15,536 nt of DNA, taken from positions 1 to 15,536 of the forward strand of contig JAFQUL010000184.1 of NCBI GenBank assembly GCA_017408535.1, in the 5' to 3' direction. The DNA comes from Clostridia bacterium. GTDB lineage: Bacteria; Bacillota; Clostridia; Oscillospirales; CAG-272. Shown one piece after another: positions 1 through 5,830 of this stretch. Both the position numbers and the translations under genes were made by a program. How positions within the stretch are numbered: the stretch's first letter is position 1; the number at the start of each line of letters is the position of its first letter. The notes beneath the pieces are model-generated. The model had not been told where the DNA came from and made no database searches. It worked only from the letters and a program-made list of their open reading frames with translations.

Positions 1-1067
1 GTGATAAAAATGAGGTTTTTGCTATACTTTGAAGAAGAATGAGGTTCGCTGTCGATTTTAAAGTCAAGAGATGAGCCGCCGGACTCGGTGATCTTAATGT
101 CTTCAGATGCCTGGGCAGAGTAAGTGGTCCCCTCTGTATAATTGCTTTCCGGTATGATCTCGTATTTTCCACCGCCTAAAGCAACTATTTCAAAGGTTAT
201 TTTACCGTCGGGATCATCTTTTTCAGCTGCAATATTTCGTATTACAAGATTATCGTAGATATGTTTTTCACCTTTGTCTGTTTCAACGGTAAAGCTGAAG
301 TCGGACGGACAATCACGCAGGCACGGAACTTCATCAGGAATGTTTTGCTCTGCGGCAACGGTGTGTGAGCATACGGTACAGACAGAATTTCCGGATTCAT
401 CTACGCTGTATTCGTGCCCTGCAGTGAAGAGCTCCTTTGTGATCTTATCACCGCAAAGAGTACATTCCTGTTCGGAAACACCGCTTTCTGTACAGGTGGG
501 AACTTGGGTTATTTGCTCTTCACCAAAGTAGTGCCCGCTTGAAGGGATAAAATCGGATTTGAAATTGCTGTCGCATACAGCACAGTATATGAGGCTGTAT
601 CCGTCTTTATCGCAGGTTGGTGAAACGATATCTGTTACGGAAGAACGTTCATGAATAAGGGCAGATACAGGTGTTGTTTCAACAAGTGTTATACCGCAGG
701 TTTTACAGTAACTTCCTTCAGTGCTTCCGGCACCAAGACATGACGGTTCAATTGCCGGTACATTTACGGGAATGTGCTGGATACATTCCGCGAATGGGTA
801 ACTATCGGGAAGCAATACCCCATAGAGAAGATACAGTGCATCTTCAGTGTCCTCCTTCCCGTCGCCGTTTATATCTGCAGGTTGCGATGCCGGAAAGTCA
901 TCGGGTAAATAAAGATGGTACAGAAGATATACCGCATCATCCGCATCAAGATCTCCGTCGGCATCAAAGTCCCCTCTGATAAAGCCTGTGGCGGAGGCAC
1001 TCACTGTAAGCATAAGTATGGCGGTAATTGCTACTACAGTGACAAACAACAGCTTTTTGAACTTCAT
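1..1067 (-). CDS. Secreted dockerin-type protein with Cys-rich CxxC repeats (3' end outside window)
   Basis: The frame is open from ATG at 1067 to the window edge (355 codons, no stop), so the C-terminus is missing. AAGGAAGG lies just upstream of the ATG. Residues 1-26 form a signal peptide (MKFKK, hydrophobic core, SASA cleavage site). Residues 32-58 and 65-90 are two dockerin-type, EF-hand-like calcium-binding repeats (DFDADGDLDADDAVYLLY; DINGDGKEDTEDALYLLY). Residues 110-235 hold about four Cys repeats of the form Cx3G...CxxC (C121/C124, C162/C165, C202/C205, C230/C233), resembling the TCTE.G..CxxCG repeats of gut Firmicutes surface proteins. The remainder is beta-rich and unrecognised. 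It is probably a cell-surface or extracellular protein whose effector or anchor domain lies outside the window. The dockerin pair being N-terminal rather than C-terminal is unusual. No enzyme domain is visible. Confidence 0.85.
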   Translation of the reverse strand, partial: MKFKKLLFVTVVAITAILMLTVSASATGFIRGDFDADGDLDADDAVYLLYHLYLPDDFPASQPADINGDGKEDTEDALYLLYGVLLPDSYPFAECIQHIPVNVPAIEPSCLGAGSTEGSYCKTCGITLVETTPVSALIHERSSVTDIVSPTCDKDGYSLIYCAVCDSNFKSDFIPSSGHYFGEEQITQVPTCTESGVSEQECTLCGDKITKELFTAGHEYSVDESGNSVCTVCSHTVAAEQNIPDEVPCLRDCPSDFSFTVETDKGEKHIYDNLVIRNIAAEKDDPDGKITFEIVALGGGKYEIIPESNYTEGTTYSAQASEDIKITESGGSSLDFKIDSEPHSSSKYSKNLIFI

Positions 1068-1137
1068 TTTTCGTTCCTTCCTTTTTGCTATCTACTGTTT
1101 ACATATGTTTCCTTAAACTATGTGCTTTATTGGTTCA

Positions 1138-1166
1138 AGTATATCACACATACCGTCATATTGCAA
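1138..1166 (-). promoter_or_regulatory. Promoter of the dockerin protein gene
   Basis: On the minus strand, -35 TTGCAA (1166-1161) is followed by a 17-bp spacer and -10 TATACT (1143-1138). This is a good sigma-A match. It predicts a transcript starting near 1131 with a leader of about 64 nt before the ATG at 1067. Confidence 0.65.
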
Positions 1167-1231
1167 CAAAAAGTTGTTCCCCGAATATACATTGTTGTGA
1201 CTTTTTTCGCACTTTTTCGAGCCCAAATACA

Positions 1232-1263
1232 TACAATGAAAATGCGGGGGCAGCAGTCCCCGC
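1232..1263 (+). promoter_or_regulatory. Possible -10 and 5'-terminal hairpin of the DUF11 gene leader
   Basis: TACAAT (1232-1237) is a good -10 hexamer, but no convincing -35 is present. Transcription from it would begin near 1244, exactly where a GC hairpin starts: GCGGGG (1244-1249), an 8-nt loop, CCCCGC (1258-1263). A stem-loop at the 5' end could stabilise the mRNA. It lies 34 nt before the start codon and has no U-tract directly after it, so it is not a clear terminator. Confidence 0.3.
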
Positions 1264-1297
1264 GGTAAACATTTTTAATTATCAAACGGAGGAATTT

Positions 1298-2152
1298 ATG
1301 CCACAGTTTTTTAACCAGGCTCAGCTTTCATATAACGGCTCTGTGATAAACTCCAATATTGCTGCGGGAGAGCTGGTGGAGACACTCAGCGTGACCAAGA
1401 CGGCGGTAGCGGACAGCTATTCTCGCTCGGATAACGTTACTTACGTTGTAAGTATCGTCAATTCCGGCACAGCGGCTTTCAGCTCTGTCACAGTTACCGA
1501 TGATCTGGGCGGATATATCTACGGCGGAGAGACTCTGTACCCCCTCAGCTACATGGAAGGTTCCCTGCGGGTATACGTAAACGGAGTACTTACCGCCGCA
1601 CCCGGTGTCAGCGCAGGTCCGCCCCTGTCGGTCACCGGTATCAACGTACCTGCGGGCGGCAACGTTATCATAGTATACGAGGCTGCTATAACCGCCTTTG
1701 CTCCTCTTGAAGCGGGTAGCGAGATCGTCAACAACGTTACCGTATTCGGCGGAGGGATAGCTGTACCTATTACCGCCAGCGAGACGGTGTCTGCAGACGT
1801 ATCCCCCGCCCTCACGGTTACCAAGACTATAGAGCCTGCTGCAGTCACTGAAAACGGAACGGTCACCTACAGCTTTCTTATCCAGAACACAGGTAACACC
1901 GCTACCGCCGCAACAGATGACGTGACTCTCAGCGATACCTTTGACCCCATACTCGAGAATATCACCGTTGCTTATGACGGTGAGGTACTTACAGAAGGTG
2001 TGGACTACACCTATGACGAGCTCACCGGAGCGTTTTCTACCGTCCCCGGGCGGTTGGAAGTCCCCGCCGCTACTTTTGTACGGGATGACAATACCGGAGC
2101 GTGGATCATCACTCCCGGGGTCGGTATTCTCACCGTCAGCGGTACCATCTGA
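1298..2152 (+). CDS. DUF11 (TIGR01451-type) conserved-repeat protein
   Basis: The product is 284 aa. The start at 1298 is chosen because GGAGG (1288-1292) sits six bases before it; an open frame runs upstream to 1085 but crosses AT-rich leader with no RBS. The protein has two beta-sandwich repeats, about residues 28-165 and 170-284. Both open with an LSVTKT/LTVTKT motif, then V.Y...I.N.G, T.T...V..DDL or LSDTFDP, typical of the DUF11 family found in surface proteins. There is no signal peptide, membrane segment or LPXTG signal, and it starts MPQFFNQAQLSYNG, so export is not evident. It is a single-gene unit between a divergent secreted-protein gene and a strong terminator. Codon use is GC-rich. 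The function is unknown; a structural, adhesive or self-assembling role is only an inference from other DUF11 proteins. Confidence 0.8.
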   Translation: MPQFFNQAQLSYNGSVINSNIAAGELVETLSVTKTAVADSYSRSDNVTYVVSIVNSGTAAFSSVTVTDDLGGYIYGGETLYPLSYMEGSLRVYVNGVLTAAPGVSAGPPLSVTGINVPAGGNVIIVYEAAITAFAPLEAGSEIVNNVTVFGGGIAVPITASETVSADVSPALTVTKTIEPAAVTENGTVTYSFLIQNTGNTATAATDDVTLSDTFDPILENITVAYDGEVLTEGVDYTYDELTGAFSTVPGRLEVPAATFVRDDNTGAWIITPGVGILTVSGTI

Positions 2153-2164
2153 TCTACCGTTAAC

Positions 2165-2196
2165 AAAAGTCCCCGCCGTTTGGCGGGGACCTTTTA
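2165..2196 (+). terminator. Intrinsic terminator after the DUF11 gene
   Basis: A 9-bp GC-rich stem, GTCCCCGCC (2169-2177) and GGCGGGGAC (2182-2190), with loop GTTT, is preceded by AAAA and followed by CTTTT. It separates the DUF11 gene from mgtE. Confidence 0.85.
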
Positions 2197-2216
2197 CACT
2201 TAGCGGGTAAAAAAAT

Positions 2217-2245
2217 TTGACTTACGGAATAAAAGCGGGTATAAT
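2217..2245 (+). promoter_or_regulatory. Promoter of the mgtE-ttcA operon
   Basis: -35 TTGACT (2217-2222), 17-bp spacer, -10 TATAAT (2240-2245): one mismatch to the sigma-A consensus. The start is expected near 2252, giving a leader of about 46 nt. That is too short for an M-box or other large magnesium riboswitch. Confidence 0.85.
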
Positions 2246-2297
2246 AAAAAGAGATGCCAAAGAGATTCGGCAGCAAGAAAAGAAAGGGGAGATATTT

Positions 2298-3635
2298 ATG
2301 AACGACAAGAAAGAAATACTCAGCGAAGAATGCAAAGAAGCGATGAAAAATCTCCCTCCCGATATCAACCCCGTTGACGGCGCGCAGTTTTTCCTTGAGC
2401 TTTCAGAGTCAAACGAGGCGATACTCCCGCTCTGCTTCCGCAGACTGCCCAAGGGACTTGCGGCGGACATCTTTTCCTACATGGACAATGACCTTAAGAC
2501 CAAGCTGATACTCTCCTTCTCTGAGGGAGAGGTCACTACCGTTATGTCCTCTCTTGCGGCGGACGATGCCGCCCATACCCTGGAGGAGCTTCCCGCCAAC
2601 GTGGTGGACAGGATACTCAGATACATTCCCAAGGAAAAACGTAAACATATCAACGATATACTCAGTTACCCCGAGGACTCTGCCGGAAGTGTCATGACGG
2701 TGGAGTACATCGACCTTCGGCCGGAGATGACGGTCGAGGATGCACTTGACAAGATCAGGACGGTGGGGCTTGACAAAGAGACTATATATAACTGCTACGT
2801 TACCGAGAGCAGAAAGCTTAAGGGTGTTGTCTCCGCAAGGCAGCTGCTTACCTCTGACAAGACGGTAGTGCTTTCCGATATTATGGAGTGCAACGTGATC
2901 TCGGTATTTACCGAGGAGGACAAGGAGATCGCGGTACAGAGACTTTCAAAGTATGATCTTGATGCTCTTCCGGTAGTTGACAGAGAGTCCCGGTTGGTAG
3001 GAATAGTTACCTTCGACGACGCGATCGAGATCATCCAGGAAGAGGCTACAGAGGATATGGAGAAGATGGCGGCTATCGTCCCCTCTGAAAAGCCATATCT
3101 CAGGACGGGAGTCTTTTCCGCATATACAAAAAGAGTGCCCTGGCTGCTTTTCCTTATGCTTTCCGCAACCTTTACCGGAAAGATACTTGGCTTCTTTGAG
3201 GCGGCACTGTCCACCGAGCTTGCTCTGACTATGTTCATCCCTATGCTGATGGACACCGGCGGTAATGCCGGCGGACAGGCATCGATGATGATAATGCGCG
3301 GTCTTTCTCTCGGTGAGATCAGCCCCCGTGACTATTTCCGCATAGCCTGGAAGGAGATACGTATAGCGGTGCTGTGCGGTCTTACTCTCGCTGCCGCTAC
3401 CTTCCTGAAGGTCATGCTTATTGACCGCCTGTCAATGGGGATCGCCGCTACCGTTTGTCTTACTCTTGCGGCGGCTGTTGTCCTTGCAAAGTTCATCGGC
3501 GCATCACTTCCCATGCTGGCAAAGGCCCTTAAATTTGACCCTGCCGTTATGGCAAGTCCCCTTATAACCACAATAGTTGATGCAATATCGCTGATAGTTT
3601 ATTTCAATATTGCAAAGGCGATACTGCATCTGTGA
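2298..3635 (+). CDS. mgtE: MgtE-family magnesium transporter
   Basis: The product is 445 aa, usual for MgtE, a homodimeric Mg2+ channel of the inner membrane gated by cytosolic Mg2+. Start ATG 2298 follows AAAGGGGAG (2284-2292). A longer frame starting at TTG 2217 is rejected because that codon is the -35 box. Domains: N-terminal alpha-superhelical MgtE_N (about 25-130), two CBS domains (about 133-250), then a C-terminal membrane domain (about 280-445) with five probable transmembrane helices. The family pore motif is visible as PMLMDTGGNAGGQASMM (315-331), and the last helix has FDPAVMASPLITTIVDAISL (413-432) with the conserved Asp at 428. CBS2 carries the expected LDALPVVD. It is followed after 16 nt by the ttcA-like gene, so the two are probably co-transcribed. 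Nothing is missing or unusual. Confidence 0.95.
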   Translation: MNDKKEILSEECKEAMKNLPPDINPVDGAQFFLELSESNEAILPLCFRRLPKGLAADIFSYMDNDLKTKLILSFSEGEVTTVMSSLAADDAAHTLEELPANVVDRILRYIPKEKRKHINDILSYPEDSAGSVMTVEYIDLRPEMTVEDALDKIRTVGLDKETIYNCYVTESRKLKGVVSARQLLTSDKTVVLSDIMECNVISVFTEEDKEIAVQRLSKYDLDALPVVDRESRLVGIVTFDDAIEIIQEEATEDMEKMAAIVPSEKPYLRTGVFSAYTKRVPWLLFLMLSATFTGKILGFFEAALSTELALTMFIPMLMDTGGNAGGQASMMIMRGLSLGEISPRDYFRIAWKEIRIAVLCGLTLAAATFLKVMLIDRLSMGIAATVCLTLAAAVVLAKFIGASLPMLAKALKFDPAVMASPLITTIVDAISLIVYFNIAKAILHL

Positions 3636-3651
3636 TCGGAAGTACTGTTAA

Positions 3652-4371
3652 ATGAAAGAGATAAAAAGACTTTTGTCCTGCGCCAGACGTGCGGTGGACG
3701 ACTATAATATGATAGAGGAGGGGGACCGTATAGCGGTCGGAGTGTCCGGCGGAAAAGATTCTCTTGCTCTTCTCTATGCCCTCAGTGAGCTGAGACGCTT
3801 TTATCCTAAGCAGTTTACCCTTGAGGCAATAACGATAGATATGGGCTTTACGGGGATGGATTTTTCTCCGGTCGAGGAGTTTTGCCGTACACTCGGGGTG
3901 AATTACACAGTTATTAAAACTCAGATAGCGGACATAATCTTCAACGTCCGCAAAGAGTCAAATCCCTGTTCTCTGTGTGCCAGAATGCGCCGCGGCGCAA
4001 TATACGAGGCGGCGAAGGAGATAGGGGTAAACAAGGTGGCGCTCGGGCATAATTTCGACGATGCGGTAGAGACGTTTATGCTGAATCTTTTCTTTGAAGG
4101 AAGGATAGGCTGTTTCTCCCCCGTGTCATACCTGTCGCGTACCGATCTGACAATGATCCGCCCTCTGCTTTATGCAGAGGAAAAGGATATCCGCTACTTT
4201 GCCTCTCATACATATCTTCCGATAGTTGAGAGCACCTGCCCGGAGGACAAGCATACCGAGAGGGAGAATATGAAAAGTCTTCTCCGTGAGCTTGAGAAAA
4301 ACAATAAAGGACTCCGCCACCGCATCTTCGGCGCTATGCAAAAGGGCGAGATCGACGGGTTTCATCTCTAA
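3652..4371 (+). CDS. ttcA: TtcA-like tRNA 2-thiocytidine synthetase (PP-loop ATPase)
   Basis: The product is 239 aa. TtcA-family enzymes adenylate a tRNA base and replace oxygen by sulfur using an Fe-S cluster (s2C32 in enterobacteria). Visible features: PP-loop SGGKDS (32-37), CSLC (C106, C109) followed by ARMRRG, LGHNFDDAVET (131-141) and a third Cys at 196. C106, C109 and C196 match the three Cys that hold the cluster in E. coli TtcA. It is shorter than the E. coli protein (about 310 aa) but normal for the compact Firmicutes forms. The start has only a weak GGAAG site (3638-3642), consistent with translation following mgtE 16 nt upstream. A strong terminator follows. Family assignment is firm; the exact tRNA position modified is inferred. 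Confidence 0.85.
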   Translation: MKEIKRLLSCARRAVDDYNMIEEGDRIAVGVSGGKDSLALLYALSELRRFYPKQFTLEAITIDMGFTGMDFSPVEEFCRTLGVNYTVIKTQIADIIFNVRKESNPCSLCARMRRGAIYEAAKEIGVNKVALGHNFDDAVETFMLNLFFEGRIGCFSPVSYLSRTDLTMIRPLLYAEEKDIRYFASHTYLPIVESTCPEDKHTERENMKSLLRELEKNNKGLRHRIFGAMQKGEIDGFHL

Positions 4372-4411
4372 AACTGCCACATATAGAGACGGTAAAAAAT
4401 CTTACAGATTC

Positions 4412-4443
4412 AAAGGGGTTGTCTCATTGAGACAACCCCTTTT
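4412..4443 (+). terminator. Terminator of the mgtE-ttcA operon
   Basis: A 14-bp perfect stem, AAAGGGGTTGTCTC (4412-4425) and GAGACAACCCCTTT (4429-4442), with loop ATT, ends in TTTT. It lies between convergent genes, and on the minus strand it is also followed shortly by T-rich sequence, so it may act both ways. Confidence 0.8.
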
Positions 4444-4453
4444 CGACTCCAAA

Positions 4454-4486
4454 CGGGGGTGCCGCATTTTAAGCGCGACACCCCCG
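4454..4486 (-). terminator. Second hairpin, probable 3' end of the XRE gene
   Basis: CGGGGGTG (4454-4461) pairs with CACCCCCG (4479-4486), with a further CGC/GCG inside. It lies 16 nt beyond the XRE stop on the minus strand. The U-tract is poor, so it may act together with the 4412-4442 hairpin. Confidence 0.5.
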
Positions 4487-4501
4487 CAGAATGATATTTG
4501 T

Positions 4502-4813
4502 CTATTTTTTTCGCAGCCCTTTGACCAATGCGGCGATCGTATCAAGCTGTGCATCATCGAGATGCTTCAGATCTTTCACAATATCGTCGATCTTCCCGGG
4601 ATTGGCGGAATCAAGGTCGAAGAATTCGCCGGGCGTCACGCCGAGATACTCACATATATAGAAAATGCCGGTAAGTGACGGCATTGATTTCCCGGTTTCT
4701 ATATTGTTGATATATCCGGGATTCTGACCAATGGATAAGCTCATATCACGTGCAGACACGCCTTTTTTCCCTCGCAGTCTTGCCAGTCGTAGTGAAAAGT
4801 CTTTTTCGTTCAT
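4502..4813 (-). CDS. Small XRE-family (Cro/CI-type helix-turn-helix) regulator
   Basis: The product is 103 aa. An N-terminal HTH_3 domain spans about residues 8-65: LRLARLRGKKGVSARDMS, LSIGQNPGYINNIETGKSMPS, then IFYICEYLGVTPGEFF, the standard five-helix Cro/CI order. A short acidic and helical C-terminal tail (70-103, DDIVKDLKHLDDAQLDTIAALVKGLRKK) could dimerise or bind a partner; there is no ligand or protease domain. ATG 4813 is preceded by AAAGGCGG. The gene is transcribed away from the structured RNA gene at 4921-5085 and converges on ttcA. Its targets are unknown. Autoregulation and control of the neighbouring RNA promoter are the nearest possibilities, as the two starts share about 100 bp. 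It is not near phage or plasmid genes in this window. Confidence 0.85.
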   Translation of the reverse strand: MNEKDFSLRLARLRGKKGVSARDMSLSIGQNPGYINNIETGKSMPSLTGIFYICEYLGVTPGEFFDLDSANPGKIDDIVKDLKHLDDAQLDTIAALVKGLRKK

Positions 4814-4829
4814 ATAAACACCGCCTTTT

Positions 4830-4858
4830 ATAATATTCTAACCCATATGTAGGATAAA
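4830..4858 (-). promoter_or_regulatory. Candidate promoter of the XRE gene
   Basis: Minus-strand TTTATC (4858-4853), 17-bp spacer, TATTAT (4835-4830). The -35 is weak. Transcription would start near 4823, very close to the ribosome binding site. Confidence 0.3.
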
Positions 4859-4905
4859 AATATTGGCGGAAAGACGGCAAAAGCTCTGATTTATTGGTTA
4901 TAAAA

Positions 4906-4914
4906 TGATATAAT
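4906..4914 (+). promoter_or_regulatory. Extended -10 promoter of the structured RNA
   Basis: TGATATAAT (4906-4914) is a perfect -10 hexamer with the TGn extension. There is no good -35 at 16-18 bp, as is common for extended -10 promoters. The start is predicted at about 4921. Confidence 0.6.
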
Positions 4915-4920
4915 AAATAT

Positions 4921-5085
4921 AATATAGGAAATAAACTGATACGACCGCTATACACAGATATATGTTTATGAGACCGCAAACCCGTGATCAATGATCTCGG
5001 GGGACCGGTTTCGGTTTGGATGAAGGAGATGGCCGGTCGTATTAGATTGCCCACCTTACCGTTTTCTTCGGTGGGTATTTTTGTT
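4921..5085 (+). ncRNA. Freestanding structured small RNA of unrecognised class (about 165 nt)
   Basis: The segment has its own promoter (4906-4914) and its own terminator (5050-5082) and no plausible ORF. A long closing stem pairs 4936-4947 with 5034-5045: 12 bp with one G-U, containing ATACGACCG and CGGTCGTAT. Inside it are a weak hairpin (4950-4956 with 4963-4969) and a longer one: AGACCG (4971-4976) with CGGTTT (5012-5017), AAACC (4978-4982) with GGTTT (5007-5011), and an apical GATC/GATC stem closing on AAT. The purine-rich stretch 5018-5032, with AAGGAG at 5023-5028, is left unpaired. This gives a three-way junction. The next gene downstream is convergent, so it is not an ordinary cis riboswitch. 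I do not recognise it as 6S RNA, SRP RNA, tmRNA, RNase P or a known riboswitch. Pairings were made by eye. Confidence 0.55.
5050..5082 (+). terminator. Terminator of the structured RNA
   Basis: CCCACC (5050-5055) pairs with GGTGGG (5070-5075), with an alternative inner CCG/CGG pairing, followed by TATTTTTGTT. On the minus strand no T-tract follows, so it is directional. Confidence 0.7.
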
Positions 5086-5193
5086 AAAACACCTTGAAAA
5101 CAGCTCGGTGATGCCCATCAGTAGATAATTTTATGACACGGTTTGCCACGGCCGGTAGAAGAAAAAATGAATTATCCGTAGATACACATAGTC
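5086..5193. other. Intergenic stretch between the structured RNA and plsY-like 1
   Basis: No ORF is supported here. No clean hairpin with a T-tract was found for the end of the minus-strand ftsH-plsY operon. A CACGG direct repeat (5138-5142 and 5148-5152) is the only pattern noted. Confidence 0.3.
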
Positions 5194-5817
5194 TTAGTCT
5201 TTTTTGCTTCTGAAGGAAAACTTTGCTTCCTTGCCTTGTATTAACCGAATAAAGTTTTCTTTATGTCTTATCGCCATAAACACAACGCAAGTCGTTGACA
5301 TCAGAATAACAGGAAGCGCTGTGCCGAACGGAATCAGTAGGATCGGACAAAGAAGCATAGCTACCGTTGTAGAAACCGACATGTATTTTGTAGTAAGCAG
5401 TAATATGCTCATGACACAGGTTGCTATCAGTCCTACGCGCCAGTCTATGATGAATATTGTTGAAAGGCAGACGAGGAACCCCTTACCGCCCTTGAATTTA
5501 TATTGCAGAGGAAACGCATGCCCCAGCATACAGAATATTCCCGTATAGGCCGCCGCAAACTGAAAATCTACACCTTGGCGAGACAATAACCACGCAAAAA
5601 GCCCCACGGAAACTGCGGATTTGGAGAGATCAAATACAAGTACCCACCAGGCCCATTTGTTACCGAAGGTGCGCTTGAAATTGGTAAAGCCCGGGTTTCC
5701 GCTACCGCATTCACGAATGTCCTTTTTATAAACTGATTTCGACAAAGTGATCGCCGGATTCATTCCTGCAATAATGTAACCGCATATCGCCGCAGATATG
5801 TAGAGAAATATCTTCAT
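5194..5817 (-). CDS. plsY: PlsY-like acyl-phosphate:glycerol-3-phosphate acyltransferase 1
   Basis: The product is 207 aa. PlsY is a membrane enzyme that moves an acyl chain from acyl phosphate to glycerol-3-phosphate, the first step of phospholipid synthesis in most Firmicutes. The start is placed at ATG 5817, after GGAGG with a 5-nt gap and 13 nt beyond the fakA stop; a longer TTG start at 5841 would overlap fakA and lacks an RBS. All three family motifs are present: GSGNPGFTNFKR (38-49), GHAFPLQYKFKGGKG (99-113) and RHKENFIRLIQGKE (184-197). There are several hydrophobic helices, as expected for this polytopic family. It is the last gene of ftsH-fakB-fakA-plsY. Lying directly behind fakA, it is well placed to use the acyl phosphate made by the kinase. 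Phe replaces the usual Ala in motif 1. It may be an accessory PlsY, since a second homologue lies at 10350. Confidence 0.9.
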   Translation of the reverse strand: MKIFLYISAAICGYIIAGMNPAITLSKSVYKKDIRECGSGNPGFTNFKRTFGNKWAWWVLVFDLSKSAVSVGLFAWLLSRQGVDFQFAAAYTGIFCMLGHAFPLQYKFKGGKGFLVCLSTIFIIDWRVGLIATCVMSILLLTTKYMSVSTTVAMLLCPILLIPFGTALPVILMSTTCVVFMAIRHKENFIRLIQGKEAKFSFRSKKD

Positions 5818-5830
5818 GACAGCCTCCGTT

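Noticed and set aside
1244..1263. Hairpin as a terminator or attenuator
   Set aside because: No U-tract directly follows and the predicted transcription start coincides with the stem.
1085..1297. Upstream extension of the DUF11 reading frame
   Set aside because: It spans AT-rich leader and the probable promoter and hairpin; the start at 1298 has GGAGG in place.
2217..2297. Upstream extension of the mgtE reading frame
   Set aside because: Its TTG start is the -35 hexamer and it contains the -10; ATG 2298 has a strong RBS.
2245..2297. Magnesium riboswitch (M-box) before mgtE
   Set aside because: The leader from the predicted start is only about 46 nt and shows no large structure.
4286..4678. 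130-aa plus-strand open frame running from ttcA into the XRE gene
   Set aside because: It overlaps the end of ttcA out of frame, crosses two terminator hairpins and is antisense to the XRE gene.
4962..4994. 10-codon ORF (MFMRPQTRDQ) in the structured RNA as a leader peptide
   Set aside because: It has no upstream Shine-Dalgarno sequence and no downstream gene to control.
5020..5097. 25-codon ORF inside the structured RNA
   Set aside because: It has no ribosome binding site at a usable distance and it runs through the terminator hairpin.
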